A stretch of DNA of 64,000 nucleotides from Aureobasidium sp. EXF-3400 (taxonomy: Eukaryota > Ascomycota > Dothideomycetes > Dothideales > Saccotheciaceae): the NCBI GenBank assembly GCA_024195585.1, contig SWBL01000104.1, positions 62,001 through 126,000 of the forward strand. The letters are read 5' to 3'. The notes beneath the pieces are model-generated. The model worked only from the letters and a program-made list of their open reading frames with translations, was not told the DNA's origin and made no database searches. The first letter of the stretch is position 1; each line of letters opens with the position of its first letter. Shown here one piece after another: positions 21,240 through 32,714 of the stretch. The position numbers were made by a program, and so were the translations under genes.

Positions 21240-23975
21240 ATGTCTTACCACCGAGCCTCGTCACCTGGGAGCCGCCGTCTGGCTCACCCAGCACGCTTGT
21301 CCGATGGCTACTATCCTCCTCCCACGTCCGCCGCCTATGCTTCACCCAGGTCTAGTGGTGAGCGTCTTGTGCCCATCTCGACAACCACTTTCGTTACACG
21401 AGACGTCTACTCAGGCAGACCCCGTCGCTCTACCCTGACCGACCCCTCGCGCCCCATTACAACTCCCTCGACCGCCAACACCACCACCATTCCCGTCCAC
21501 TCACGCAGCCGGCCTGCTGTCATTCAATCCTCGCACGATCGTCCTCATAGTCCTTCGAACCCGCATGGCTATTCCACTTCCACTCGCACTCCTGACTATT
21601 ATGCCGTCCCTGCTACCTCGCACAGAGATCACTCGCACAAGAAGGTCTATAGTATCGATGGCGGCGGCAAGTCTCGTCTCGTTGCCGACATAGACATCAA
21701 TACAAGCCATGGCAGCTCCCATAGGCGCCATAGCGTCGATCGCAACTCCGAACATCATTCTTCGTCCCATCACCGACACAAGGGTTATCATCTCAGTGGC
21801 TCCTCGACCAGAAAGACCGAGAATGATCAAGGCTTCTCATACACAGATCCCGCTGCCATGTACAGAGAGACCGAGCCCCGCTGGCGACACCGTGCTGGTA
21901 GTGTCGAAGCAACTCGACCTAGACCCACCAGTGCCTACATCGAACAATACCCTCCTCGCTCGTCAGCGCGAGACCTTGGTCCGCCTACATCACGAGCCCT
22001 CGACAAGTTCAACGACGGCGCTGGTCGCATTAACAGCACACGAGAACCTCCACGAACTTCCAATAGGCTTTCTTACCAAGAACCACAATACAGTGACGGT
22101 TATGTTTCGTCCTCCGGTCGTCACACAACTGCTGTACATCAAGATCGTTCTCGCGATGCCTATCCAAGAGAGACTGAGCGCGCTCGCCCGATCCATCGTT
22201 ACGAAGATCGCAGCGTTGAGCGTCGAGGTTTTGGCATTCGCAGTGGCAGTCAAGACAGATACAACCACAACATGAACAGGGGCAGCAGTGAAAGCTTCGA
22301 TGCCTACTACTCGGATCGCGACCGTGACCACGCCCCTCCTCGCAGCGATCCCCGTGCTTACGACTATTCAAGAGAATCTGATCGTGAACGAGAGTACCGT
22401 TCAAGAGACAAAGATCGACCGCGAGATGATGGCTATGCTTCAGAGAGAGATAGACATCACGAAAGAGAGCGGCGCGACCACAATCGCAGAGACCGTGATC
22501 GGGATGTTACACCGAGAGGTAGTGGTGACAGTCTCACAAGCACTATATTGCCCGCTGCCGCTACTGCTGCTATTGGTAGTCTTGGTGCTATGGCTGCTGC
22601 TGCTTACGGGTCAGAGACCACTGCCAAAGGTCGAGACCGCGAGTACGAAGAAAGAGACCGAGATCGAGAAAGAGATAGGGAGAGGGATAGAGAACGCGAG
22701 CAGCGCGAACGCGATCAACAGTACGAGCGAAAGCAGCGCGAACGCGAGAGAGAATTGCGAGACCGAGAGCACGACAGACGCGAGTATGAGAGGGAACGTG
22801 ACCGAGACGTGGACAGAGACAGCGAGAAAGAACGAGAGAGGACTCACGATCGCGAGACACGAACTCGTGAAAGGCCCCAGGACAGGGATCGGGATAAACC
22901 CAGGCATTCTTCGTCGTCTGAAAGCGGTCAAGACAGGCACCGAAGCTCAAGACGACACCGTACGCTTGGAGCTGATGGATCTCCTCCGCAAGAGAAAGAT
23001 GCTAGACATGGAGCTGATGACCGACAACGCGTTGCCGAGTCTGATCGCATGTACCCGCCCGACGACCTTCAGCGTGTTCCTGAACGCGAACGCTCTGCTC
23101 CTGCCGATCCAGCAGAGGTTGACCCTGACGAAGATTATCGTCGCCGTATTGAGCAAGCACAAAGAGACCTGCAGGGCTCGCATGATCACGCAGACTCAGA
23201 CAGAGAAAGACGCATGAACGAACCGGAGCCTGTTACCAGCAGAACCGCTCCTCTTGCTACCACTGTTGACCATACTGAGAGCACAAGTAGAGAAAATCGG
23301 GTACGCATTGTTGAGCCTCCATCTGACAGGGAAGACTCTCAGCCGATCAAGGGTATTCTTAAGAGACCCACACAAAAGTTTCCCGAGGATCCAAACCCGG
23401 TGCGTGAAGGTGTTAAACCACTGAAAGAGGTACGTTAATTCGACATGGCAACAAACGCATCTTTCTTACATTTCCAACTACAGACCACCAAAGAAGGAAT
23501 CCCTACAAACGCTCGCTGGACCAAAATTGATCGCCGCCTTGTCAACCCACAAGCTCTTGAAGAAGCGCAGGAACGTTTCGAAGAGCGTTTGGATTGTGTA
23601 ATTGTACTTCGAGTCTTGACCAAAGATGAAATACAGAAGCTGGCCGATAGAACATTGGAGATCAGAGGTATGCTCACATCATCGCCGTAACACATAAATC
23701 GACCTAGCTGACGTGTCTAAGAAGCCCGCTCATATGACGATGAAGATCGTGAACGCCGTGAGCGGCGTGAGCACCGCCGTCGCGAACGTGAGCGCGAGCG
23801 ACGTGAACGAGACGAATACGAAGATGATGATAGCGAAGACGAATACGCTCCTCGAGCACCGCGCATGCTTGAAGCTCCAGCCGATGGGCAGGAACCTACG
23901 GCAGACTTTGTACGCGACCGAGAACGACGCAGAGAGCGCGAGCAGGAACCTGCTTATGCTTCTCGTGCGATCTGA
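21240..23975 (+). CDS. Arg/Asp/Glu-rich low-complexity protein with conserved C-terminal module
   Basis: Three exons (21240-23429, 23484-23667, 23722-23975), 875 residues. The first 450 residues are Ser/His/Arg/Tyr-rich and apparently disordered. At about residues 460-580 there is a mixed-charge repeat of RD/RE/ER dipeptides (for example RDRERDRERDREREQRERD), interrupted upstream by a short Ala-rich hydrophobic patch (ILPAAATAAIGSLGAMAAAA). The conserved part is in exon 2: IPTNARWTKIDRRLVNPQAL, then ERFEERLDCVIVLRVLTKDE and a following helix. I believe this is the fungal DUF8035 module but could not check. Exon 3 is another Arg/Glu-rich tail ending AYASRAI. RD/RE tracts are typical of nuclear-speckle or RNA-associated proteins, so a nuclear RNA-related role is a guess only. 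Confidence 0.8.
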
Positions 23976-24384
23976 ACGTCTTCTTGATGACCATTTGATG
24001 CAACGAAACCTACACTTTTTTGGAAAGCGAGTCCTTTTTTGTGGTGGAAGCGATAGGCCATTTGCCTCTGGAGAGCATAGCGTCTTACATACTTTTTGGG
24101 TTATGAGCACTTTGGCTTAAAGCATCAGAGCATTGTAGCGACGCCTTCTGGATTTGGAAGGAGAAGAAAGAAAACAAAATTTTGCATCAATCTTCGCTTT
24201 GTCTTTGTTCCTTCCGAGGGAAGCTCCTTCCAAAACACTGGATGCTGAATTCGTGCCACATTCTTTGTTCTATGAATACCCGCAACCGGACGTGGCACAC
24301 AGATAAACAGCAACTTGTTCTCGAGCCTCTTGCAACACAATCAATTACACAATTCAACAACTTACAACCCGAGCAGGCAACGAG
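23976..24384. promoter_or_regulatory. Intergenic, promoter of the HEFAH-protein gene
   Basis: 409 bp with the 3' flank of the previous gene and the upstream region of the acidic HEFAH protein. The last 30 bp before the ATG are A/C-rich (caattacacaattcaacaac), a common fungal leader composition. No gene. Confidence 0.4.
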
Positions 24385-26028
24385 ATGAGCGACTCAGGAG
24401 ACGTCAGCATGAGTGACGCCGAACCCGAACCCACCGGACCTCCTTCCATTTCCATACCAGATCCTCCAAAACTGCCTGCACTCTTCGAAGACGATCAAGG
24501 TGTTGTTCATCGTACGGTGTGGCGTCAGCACGCCCGGCATTTTGTTGCAAGGTACAATAAAGACTTTACTGGCTTTGATGTTCGTCAAGAGAGTGGCGCA
24601 GATTCGAGGGGAGATCAAAACGGTGGTACTGGCGATGATGATGATGAAGAGGAGGAGGACGAGGAGGATCGAGAGGATGACGATGCCGATGCAGATGCAG
24701 ATGAAGACGACGATGAAGATGAAGATGAAGACATTCAAGATGCCGATGACTGGCCCTACCATCTAGGGCCATTTACTGAAGTCCCACAGTCGAGTGATGT
24801 GATCAAAACCTGGGGTCTGCAACTCTTGGAAGCAGCCGGTTTTATCAATTGTGAACAAGACGATGGCGATGCGTATATGGATCCAGAAGGCAGATGGGCT
24901 AAGACCAGAAATCCACACAACCTAGAAGCTGAGAGGATCCATCCGGTCTTTAGAAAAGACATGTTTCAAAACATTACAGACGATGGATACGAGCTCATAC
25001 TTCCGGCCATACTTCTTGCAAGTGCCTGGCTCGATGATCCCACCACCTTGAACTTTTTCTATGGTGTCTGGGCCGATGAGCAGCACACGTCGTTTTGGAC
25101 CGTCGATCTCGGGCACTGCACGATCGTACACGTTCCTCAAACTCTTTCAGAATACAGCCAACGTGAGACTCACGAGAAAATTGTGGCTATGCGCAACTGG
25201 ACTAGCTGGCGTATTGTGAATGCTTCTTTTTTGGTCGACCGTGGGGCAATTGCGGACACGGGAACGAAGCTGGATGACAACGGCAAGCCTGTCCCTGCCT
25301 CGGGACCGTAAGTGACTGTAAATCAAGGCTGTAGAAGGAGACTAATACATCATAGGTATACTCGGCAGACGGAGATCCATCTGAGTAAATTCAATCTTAA
25401 ACTCTTGCATCTGTTCGACCATCACGTTTCTACTGAAAGTCAAGGATATGAGAAAATGCTTGAAGATACCCTGGACCTCGCCGGCATCCCTGATAGCCAC
25501 AAATTTAGGGACTTTGATTTGAATTCGGCCAATATGCGTACGTATTTCCAGCTTGCCGACGCAATGATACATGAGTTTGCACATGCTTTCAACCGTGCCT
25601 ACTACAACGAGCCAGATTTTCTCTTTGCAGGTCCAAGGGATTACAAGGAGCCTTGGGTTGCGGGCAATCGGAACAACGAAATGGGGTTCTCGCTGGTCAA
25701 ACACGTTCTCGGTGAAATCCCATGGGCCTCGACCATTTGGAGAATCCCAATGAGCCACAAGGAGAAATTCGTACAAAACATGTTATGTCCTTTCGGATTT
25801 TACACCGCGAATAGATGGGATGCGGGTCGTGGTAGTACCCCAGCGGTCAGGGAGTATGTTTTGCCGGATTTGCCAGTCCATCAGGCACATGAACGCCAAA
25901 TCTATTACCCTCTGCCGCAGAAACATGTCAACGCCATGTATACAAAGGAGATGTGGACGGAACACGTACCTCGGTGGGGCCTGGCAGCGCTTAAACTGCC
26001 ACAGCCACTTGCATGGGCTGTCATATAA
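24385..26028 (+). CDS. Acidic protein with HEFAH zinc-protease-like motif
   Basis: Two exons (24385-25307, 25356-26028), 531 residues. Layout: residues 1-75 unstructured; 84-122 an almost unbroken Asp/Glu run; 125-310 a globular region (FHG-like WTVDLGHCTIVHVPQ, MRNWTSWRIVNASFLV); 310-531 a second globular region. It carries MIHEFAHAFNRAYY at about 378-391, an HExxH motif (H380, E381, H384), with a candidate third ligand Glu416 in NRNNEMG 32 residues later. That is the gluzincin arrangement, though I do not recognise the family. No signal peptide or membrane span, so nuclear or cytosolic is likely given the acidic tract. Function unknown; a metalloprotease is an inference from the motif alone. 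The next 6.7 kb downstream is gene-poor. Confidence 0.82.
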
Positions 26029-29000
26029 ACATACAATAGGGCGAGGAAGGTGAACCATGTATGTTAATGGAAGGATATAGGCCGACTGCAATGGGTTTTT
26101 TTTTTTCCCCCCCTCCTTATCAAGTGAGTTTAGAAATTGAGAGAAGTTGCACATCGTGATTGGCAAGCTTAATGTCCAGATGTCAGGACACGATCATCTA
26201 ATGGAAACACCATTCTTAGGAACAAATAGGAGACAAAAGTTCTCAGGCACTGGGTCTTGGCGCTTTCGTATGAATTCTGATCCCATATAAGCTGAATGAA
26301 TGTCTGTTGTGACACTCTTACTCTCCTGCGAGATCCCCAGAAGCAGTCGTAGGGACTGCAAACCGATTGGGTACTTTTCAGCGTTCGAGCGGTACCACTG
26401 AGAGCCATTATCATACACTTTCCGTGGGCACTGTTTTCCTTATCGAGGTGCTGTGTAACCAAACAAGACTTTTTACAGACGTGTAGTGTCCAGAACGAGG
26501 TTGTCTAAATTTGTGGTTTGGAACAACTGTACGTGTCCATAAGACCAAGAGTCTATTCCGTGTCGAGTTGGTAATAATGCATTTTAGCCGGTAGATGTGA
26601 TGCCGAACTTCTGCGAGGACTGAAGTTGCAACGGCCACGGCTGCGGACAGTATCGGTCTCTCTCATGGAGCTCCACCAGTTGAGCTCGTTGTGGGCAGGA
26701 GCGACCCCCGAGAACCCGGTTTCCACTGGCGGATTCAGCCCCGGAGCCGCCCAACACCGGCGCTTTGCAACGGCATTACAGATGCTCGTTGACGCTGTCA
26801 ATGGCGGATGTTGAAACCCTTTGTTGATGAATCCTTCGGTGGATGAGGCTTGATCAATGATCGTTGTTGTTGCTTTTTGGGCGTTGCTGACGCATGAGTT
26901 CTCGTCGTACTCGCTATCTTGCGGTGGGTCAAGTGAACTTGATCATCCCTCCGCATCTGAAGACGTAGATGTGCATTTGATAGTGGAGATCTTCTTCGCT
27001 TCGTACCGGTTCAATGACATCCCTCATCCTTGTGACGACACGAGAGGTTCGAATTGACGACTCTTTATCAATCTGGACGATTTCGAGTTGTAAACTTAGA
27101 GAACTGTGTGATCGAGATACCTTAGATCTCCATACATTGGACTTAGCCCTATGTTGATAGCGTTGATGCGTTGATGGGGAACCTTGTCCGCTGGGTCGTT
27201 TGGTGGAGCAATGGGGTTGTTTGAGTTTCGGTTGCGCGTTTGCACGTTCGGCCAGGCCATTTTACGCTTACGCCTCGCTTGGTGGCTGTTCGTCATCAGT
27301 ACACACGTACGACCTTCTCCAGGATAATCAATTTCTAGGCGCTTGTCAGGGCTATGTACAGACTGCACGGCGTGCACACCTGACAGCCACCAACAGATCG
27401 AGCCCGGGCTCCTAGGAGCAGACAGGAAGTCGTAGGGCATCAAGTCAAGCCGCAGTCGCGTCTGTGAAGTGCAAGACGCGAAAGTTTTCCTGATGACAAA
27501 GACGGCAGGAGCTTAGCTGCCACCATCCGATACTTCATCGCACAACAAAGCAGCCAGAGGGCGGATACTCGCCTCAAACGTAGTGACGGTGTCACACTCG
27601 GGATCACCAGTTTCGGGAACTCGTCGTCCGACATTTGAGGAGATCTGTGTTTCACGGGTTCCTGCGTGAGACGACGTGATGCGACAACCAAACGACATGG
27701 GGTTCGGTCTAGAAGTCCTTGAACAAGAAAAATCGTATTACACGACAGCGCGGCTCACGGGTTCGTGCATTGCAATTGAAAGGAGTTGCTGTACGAGTAA
27801 TGATTCAGAAGAACATTGCCGGAGCTGCCCGAAGTTGTGGATTCCAAGGGGCTCTTGGTGGAGGTTGTACGTGCCGGAGCAGCACGATGTGAGCCTTACT
27901 ACTAACCACGGGGTGCTTGATGGACAAATCGACAAGGCTTGACAGCCGCTTAGCATCGGGACAAAGGGTATTACATCCAGAGAGCAAAGTCATCCAGAGA
28001 GCAAAGTTTCGTTCAGGGGTCGTCCGCAAGAGCCTCCAACCAAAACCTGGAGAGGAAGGCGCAATCCGAGCATGTCACTGCCTCGAAGGCCAAGATGCCC
28101 TACCCACACGAATCGCTGCTTCGGCGAGGCACTCATGTGGACCACTTAGGAGGGCCCATGCTTCTTTGCGCGCCTTGAAACAAGCCAAAGATCGATGGCC
28201 TGAGGGGTCAGATCGTCTGTACTACCTACAGAACAACGCAACATCCAGTAGAGAATCTGTTCGTATGTATCGCAACTGAAGTATCCTATTTTCTAAAGAC
28301 CGAACGTATGCTCGAGGTCACCTAGCGCCAGCGAGTAGGTGTCATGCTCACCCTGGCCCTTGTTCCTATTTTTTCTTGTTCTTTTCTCTTCCTTCATCGT
28401 ACTTGTCCTTCACCGCTTCTCACATTTAGTATGTAGTATATACTGTGGCGTCGATGCCAACAGAATTCCCTCTGACATTCTGCTACCACGGCGAAGCGTT
28501 CGTTCAGGTCTGTGAACAAGACACGTGTGAGCAAGTGCCAGGACACCGCTCTCTCGTTCCTTTGAGACTAACCACAAACTGTTATCTACCACCAAACAGG
28601 ACTGATCAATCCGCGATATCGTCTATCTGACTGACTCGTCACTTGCACTGATCCTCAACATCGTCTCTACAGCTGTCAAGGCAGCTGCCTCCATCACTTG
28701 TGCCGCTATAGGCGTCGCTCTTTCTTAGCAATTTCCTCATTCCTACGACTTCTTCTACGGACTCTGAAACATCTCCTGCTGCCTCTTCCAATTGAGGGTT
28801 TCAAATGCTCAAGGCGCTTCTGGGTGCGTACTTGACAACATGTCATCATCTATCACACTTGCGAATTATGCGCTGACTACATCCTCATGACTGCAGGAAT
28901 GCGCTAGAGCAAGCTGCAGCTGTGGTCTGAAGTGGTGGCATGGCAGCAGACATCAATTGCTGCGCCTCTTCCATAGAACAGCGACTGTCCACCTAGCTCC

Positions 29001-32000
29001 GAAAATCGGAGTTTCCCAGAGTGTGGTCGATCAACACACACACAAGACAATATATGTCAACTATCCAATATGTGCAACCAAGAACGATTGGATGGAGTGA
29101 TTACTGGTGCCACGTTGAGCAGAAGATTGTCTCGGCTTTCTCCCATCCAATCGTTGATAGCAGGTGCTCGTTGTTATCCACGCCGAATTGGTTATTGAAT
29201 GATCAAGCTCATGAGGGCTTCTCTACGACCTCATAAAAGCCGATGTACATGCTGGCTAGGCGTACGTTGTGGTGTGAGACCGAAGAGACGGCCTGGTTCG
29301 GACAGGCATCCGAATGATCCAGATCGTCAGAGGCACTTCTAGTACATGTAGTGAACACTGGTCGCGACAACAGATTGAGACGTTGTGTTATTGCTTGTGT
29401 TTTCATACGACACATTGACAAGAAGGACATCGTCGAGGAGGACCTTAGATGTTGTCATATTAGACGCTTTCACTCCTGCATCGCCAGACAGAGTCTGTAC
29501 TCGTCATTATGTGATGCCAAGATCATGTCAGAATCGGCCTCTCCGTGATCCTCAATTCCTGCCAGCCATCTGGGACCCTCGATCGCGTGATCGTGGAACG
29601 GCAGACTCTAAGTCAAAGTTTGTACGAAGCTGCTTTTTCCATACCGCGTTATGCTTCTGTGATAAGAGAGTCTTCGATTCGATGCGAGTATCAGAGACAA
29701 CTGATGATATCGCGCTTCCTCGCGATGTAAATTGTTATATATTCGGCGAACACCGAGCGTTGATCGCGGGAGACAAGTGCCGATGCGCACACCCCTCATG
29801 ACCACGTGCGTTTGATAAACCCCAAGATTTTCTTGTGGGACAGGACAAGGGTGTAAAGTGCAACGATAGATCAAGAAATATCATGTGTCGATGCACAGAG
29901 ATTAAGAAACTCGATGCTTGATGGAGAGACATGCTGTTTAAGCACGACAGATGCATAACTGGTTTCGAGCATTGGCCTGCGACTGGCGAGTATGTCCGTA
30001 AGTATCCGATCACTACTCCGCTGCCTCATACGCGGACACAACGACGCCAATCAATCTGGAATCTGGCAAGCGGATCTCCAGCTGCTGCAATCTGCAACGC
30101 CGAACTCCCCCATTGTCGTTATCATAACCACGATTGTGATCAGCACCGAAATGTGAAGGGGCATGAAATGGTTCTCGTTCTTCCGCGTATCTGCAGGTCT
30201 GAATCGCTGGGAACATTACGCTCCAGATCTCGTCTTCTGAACAGGTTTTAGCCAACCCGAATAACGATCGTGACTGGTGGAAGGATTCATAGTGTCTTGA
30301 CTCGCATGAACTTTGCGAGACCGAGTCGGAAGCTAGTCTAGCAGGTTGGACCGCGAGCCGTGAGCTGATGACGCTAGAAAGTATAGCCGAAAGAGCGTCT
30401 AAGTCAGCCATCCCATATCTCGACCAAGCTGAGCCGTCGTCTCTGACACCGCAAAGTAATTCTTCGAGGGCTCGAGGAGGGACGGTGAAGGAGGCCGAAG
30501 CTCTACATACACAGTGCTAGGTGTTTCATGTTGACAGGTGTGGTGCTAAGGTTCAAGACATGTTCTTAAGGAAAGTTTACAAAGCATGGAAATTTCACAT
30601 TTGGACCTGCAAAGCGACAGGATCGGAAAACAGAGACGAACAATCTTTTGCTTCCGGAGTCGGCAGCGGTTGCCAACAAGTGAAGAATACGAGAACAATC
30701 GAGCATAGCCACGTCCGGTATCTGCGTTGAGTTTTGGGCTGTGTATAGCTGATCTGCAAATCAACTCGATACGCGTACCATTCTCGAACTTATATCTCTG
30801 AGCAAAGGGTCACAAAGATCTGTGTCATTCATCGCATGTTTCGATTCTGTTGGTTCCCAAGATTTCGATCTCATCGGTTTGGGCGGGTGTCAATCGCGAA
30901 GTCCCCAGATGTCAGCTGGAGACTTGGCGCCGCTAATGTAGTGGCTTGAAAGCCTAGTATTGGCGTGCACTCCCAAGAGCCGGGAGAGGTCGACAGAGAG
31001 GCTGACAGGCAGCCAAACCCGGTGCACAACTCCGATCCTGGCACACTGCTCGAGCTAGCGATCAGATCAACAAGCGAAAACGAACCGCAGAGCTGCGACG
31101 TCTCTATCTCGGTAGTCTGTTGCACAAGTGCCGACGATCCAGAGACCGGTCAGTCGTTCAAGACTAATGAGAGGGAGAAGTTTGGATGCCGCTGTAGTCC
31201 GGTGCTTCTTGGTCAGCCGAGAGTACTAGGTAATCAAATTGCAGTCCTTCCAGTGACGAAGAGACTTGCCCTGTCACATTTTGCACACGGCCTGATCAGC
31301 CCTCGTGAGAAAGAGGTCCGAACGCGTGGGAGCCGGACGTTGGAAGCCAGGACCAACAACGTTAGTCATTGGAGGTGAAACGTTGGGACTAGCAGATGGT
31401 TTGGAAAAAGAAGGTTGGCGGTTGACGCGCTCCGCTGGCGCAATTGGCAGGCGTTTGCTGAGAGGGATTGAACGTCAGCTCAAGCCTCAAGGAGACAGCC
31501 GTACACGCGTCCCTTGATCCCTTGAGGAAGCAAGAGCGAAGGGACACAAAGATTCAGTCGTGCAACAGCACTTGTCTGTAAGAGGAAAGGCCATCCTATT
31601 CTTGGCCGATGGAGCCTCTGGGCCATCGCTCCTCTCACGAGCACAAAATCGACGGCAAGAGATCGAGTCAGAGGCTTTTGATGGCTGCAGAGGAAACCAA
31701 CCTTAAGCAAGCGGCTGGACGACTCGGAGCAAGAGCCGCATAGACCACCGGTCAGTACGGATGTTGGTTGTTGTGGACGATGATGATGGCCTCCAGAAAT
31801 CGGAGGGTCACTGCGGCCGTTCATCAAGCTTGCAATATCGCTTGCGTTTAGTGGCGCGTTTCATCCTCTTCGTGTGCCTTGCCATGCCTTGCCTTAGCCA
31901 GCTTGCACGTGGGGTTGCCGAAGAAAAAGCTTCCACTGTTTTTCTCGCGGACGACCTCGCCTGTTGATTCGTCGACTCGTCGTCCTTTGGACCCGCTTGA

Positions 32001-32714
32001 TTGTGGGAGAAAGCTCGCATCATTATATCAGGATGCCACTTGGTTCGGGTATCATTACGAACCACTCTGCATTGATTACAACGTGCATTGCATTTCGCAC
32101 GGACTTTGCCATGTCTCTTCCTTATGATGCTTTCTCATATGTACAATTCTGATGCTCGGCGGGGAGGCGTATAAGGTCGAGCCGGGTCCTGTCGTGGCGG
32201 GCGATCGTGTGAGTAGTGCCCGTTTCATTCTTCTCTTGTTGCTGCTGCTTTTCCACCCTTGTCAATTCGATAACCAACTCTTCGCTCGCTTCGATTTTGA
32301 CTGGACTACCACTTTGCTATTGCTGTCGCCGGTCGTCTTGATAGCGCTCATTCTAGCTGCACAGCAACTGTCCTCTTGTATCTTCTGCTGCACGCCCGTT
32401 GAGGTCCGGATCTCCTGCAGGTGTCAGGTCAGGATCGAACAAACTGTCTGTCCCCGGCAATCCCAAGCACCTTTGGACGCTACATGGTGAGGCCCCAGCC
32501 TTTTGTTACCCCTCAACATCATATTCATATCACTCCATCCTTGTACCTTTCCATGTCACTCTGGTCATCCAGAGGTCTCGGCTATACTTCCATTCATATC
32601 CTCTGCACTCCTCTCTTTTTGTCAGCCACCTACCGACAAAAGCTCTTCGGCTTGGCTTGGCCGCCCGCTCCCCGCCCTCCTAGCTCTGCCCGAAATCCAC
32701 AGCTGCTTGAGATC
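26029..32714. other. Gene-poor block of about 6.7 kb
   Basis: The longest stretch without a supportable gene. All open frames are short (below about 140 codons), overlap in antisense and show no known domain. Composition stays near 50% GC with no obvious C-to-T decay, so it is not a RIP-degraded transposon, and no terminal repeats or transposase fragments were seen. It includes a 17-bp tandem duplication at 27974-28007. From about 32150 it becomes pyrimidine-rich, consistent with the promoter/5' leader of the downstream regulator. A coding-like minus segment at about 26194-26420 is the only part with some protein character. Confidence 0.6.
27974..28007. repeat. 17-bp perfect tandem duplication
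   Basis: The unit catccagagagcaaagt occurs twice head to tail (27974-27990, 27991-28007). Isolated; likely a slippage duplication in noncoding DNA. Confidence 0.9.

Noticed and set aside
30965..31378. 137-codon plus-strand ORF in the gene desert
   Set aside because: No recognisable family, antisense frame of similar quality, no plausible splice partners.
31425..31460. tRNA-like A-box (tggcgcaattggcaggcg)
   Set aside because: No B-box/T-arm downstream and no acceptor-stem pairing, so not a tRNA; a SINE was considered but no tail or target duplication is visible.
26029..32714. Degraded transposon as explanation of the gene desert
   Set aside because: No terminal repeats, no reverse transcriptase or transposase motif in any frame, and GC content does not drop as RIP would cause.
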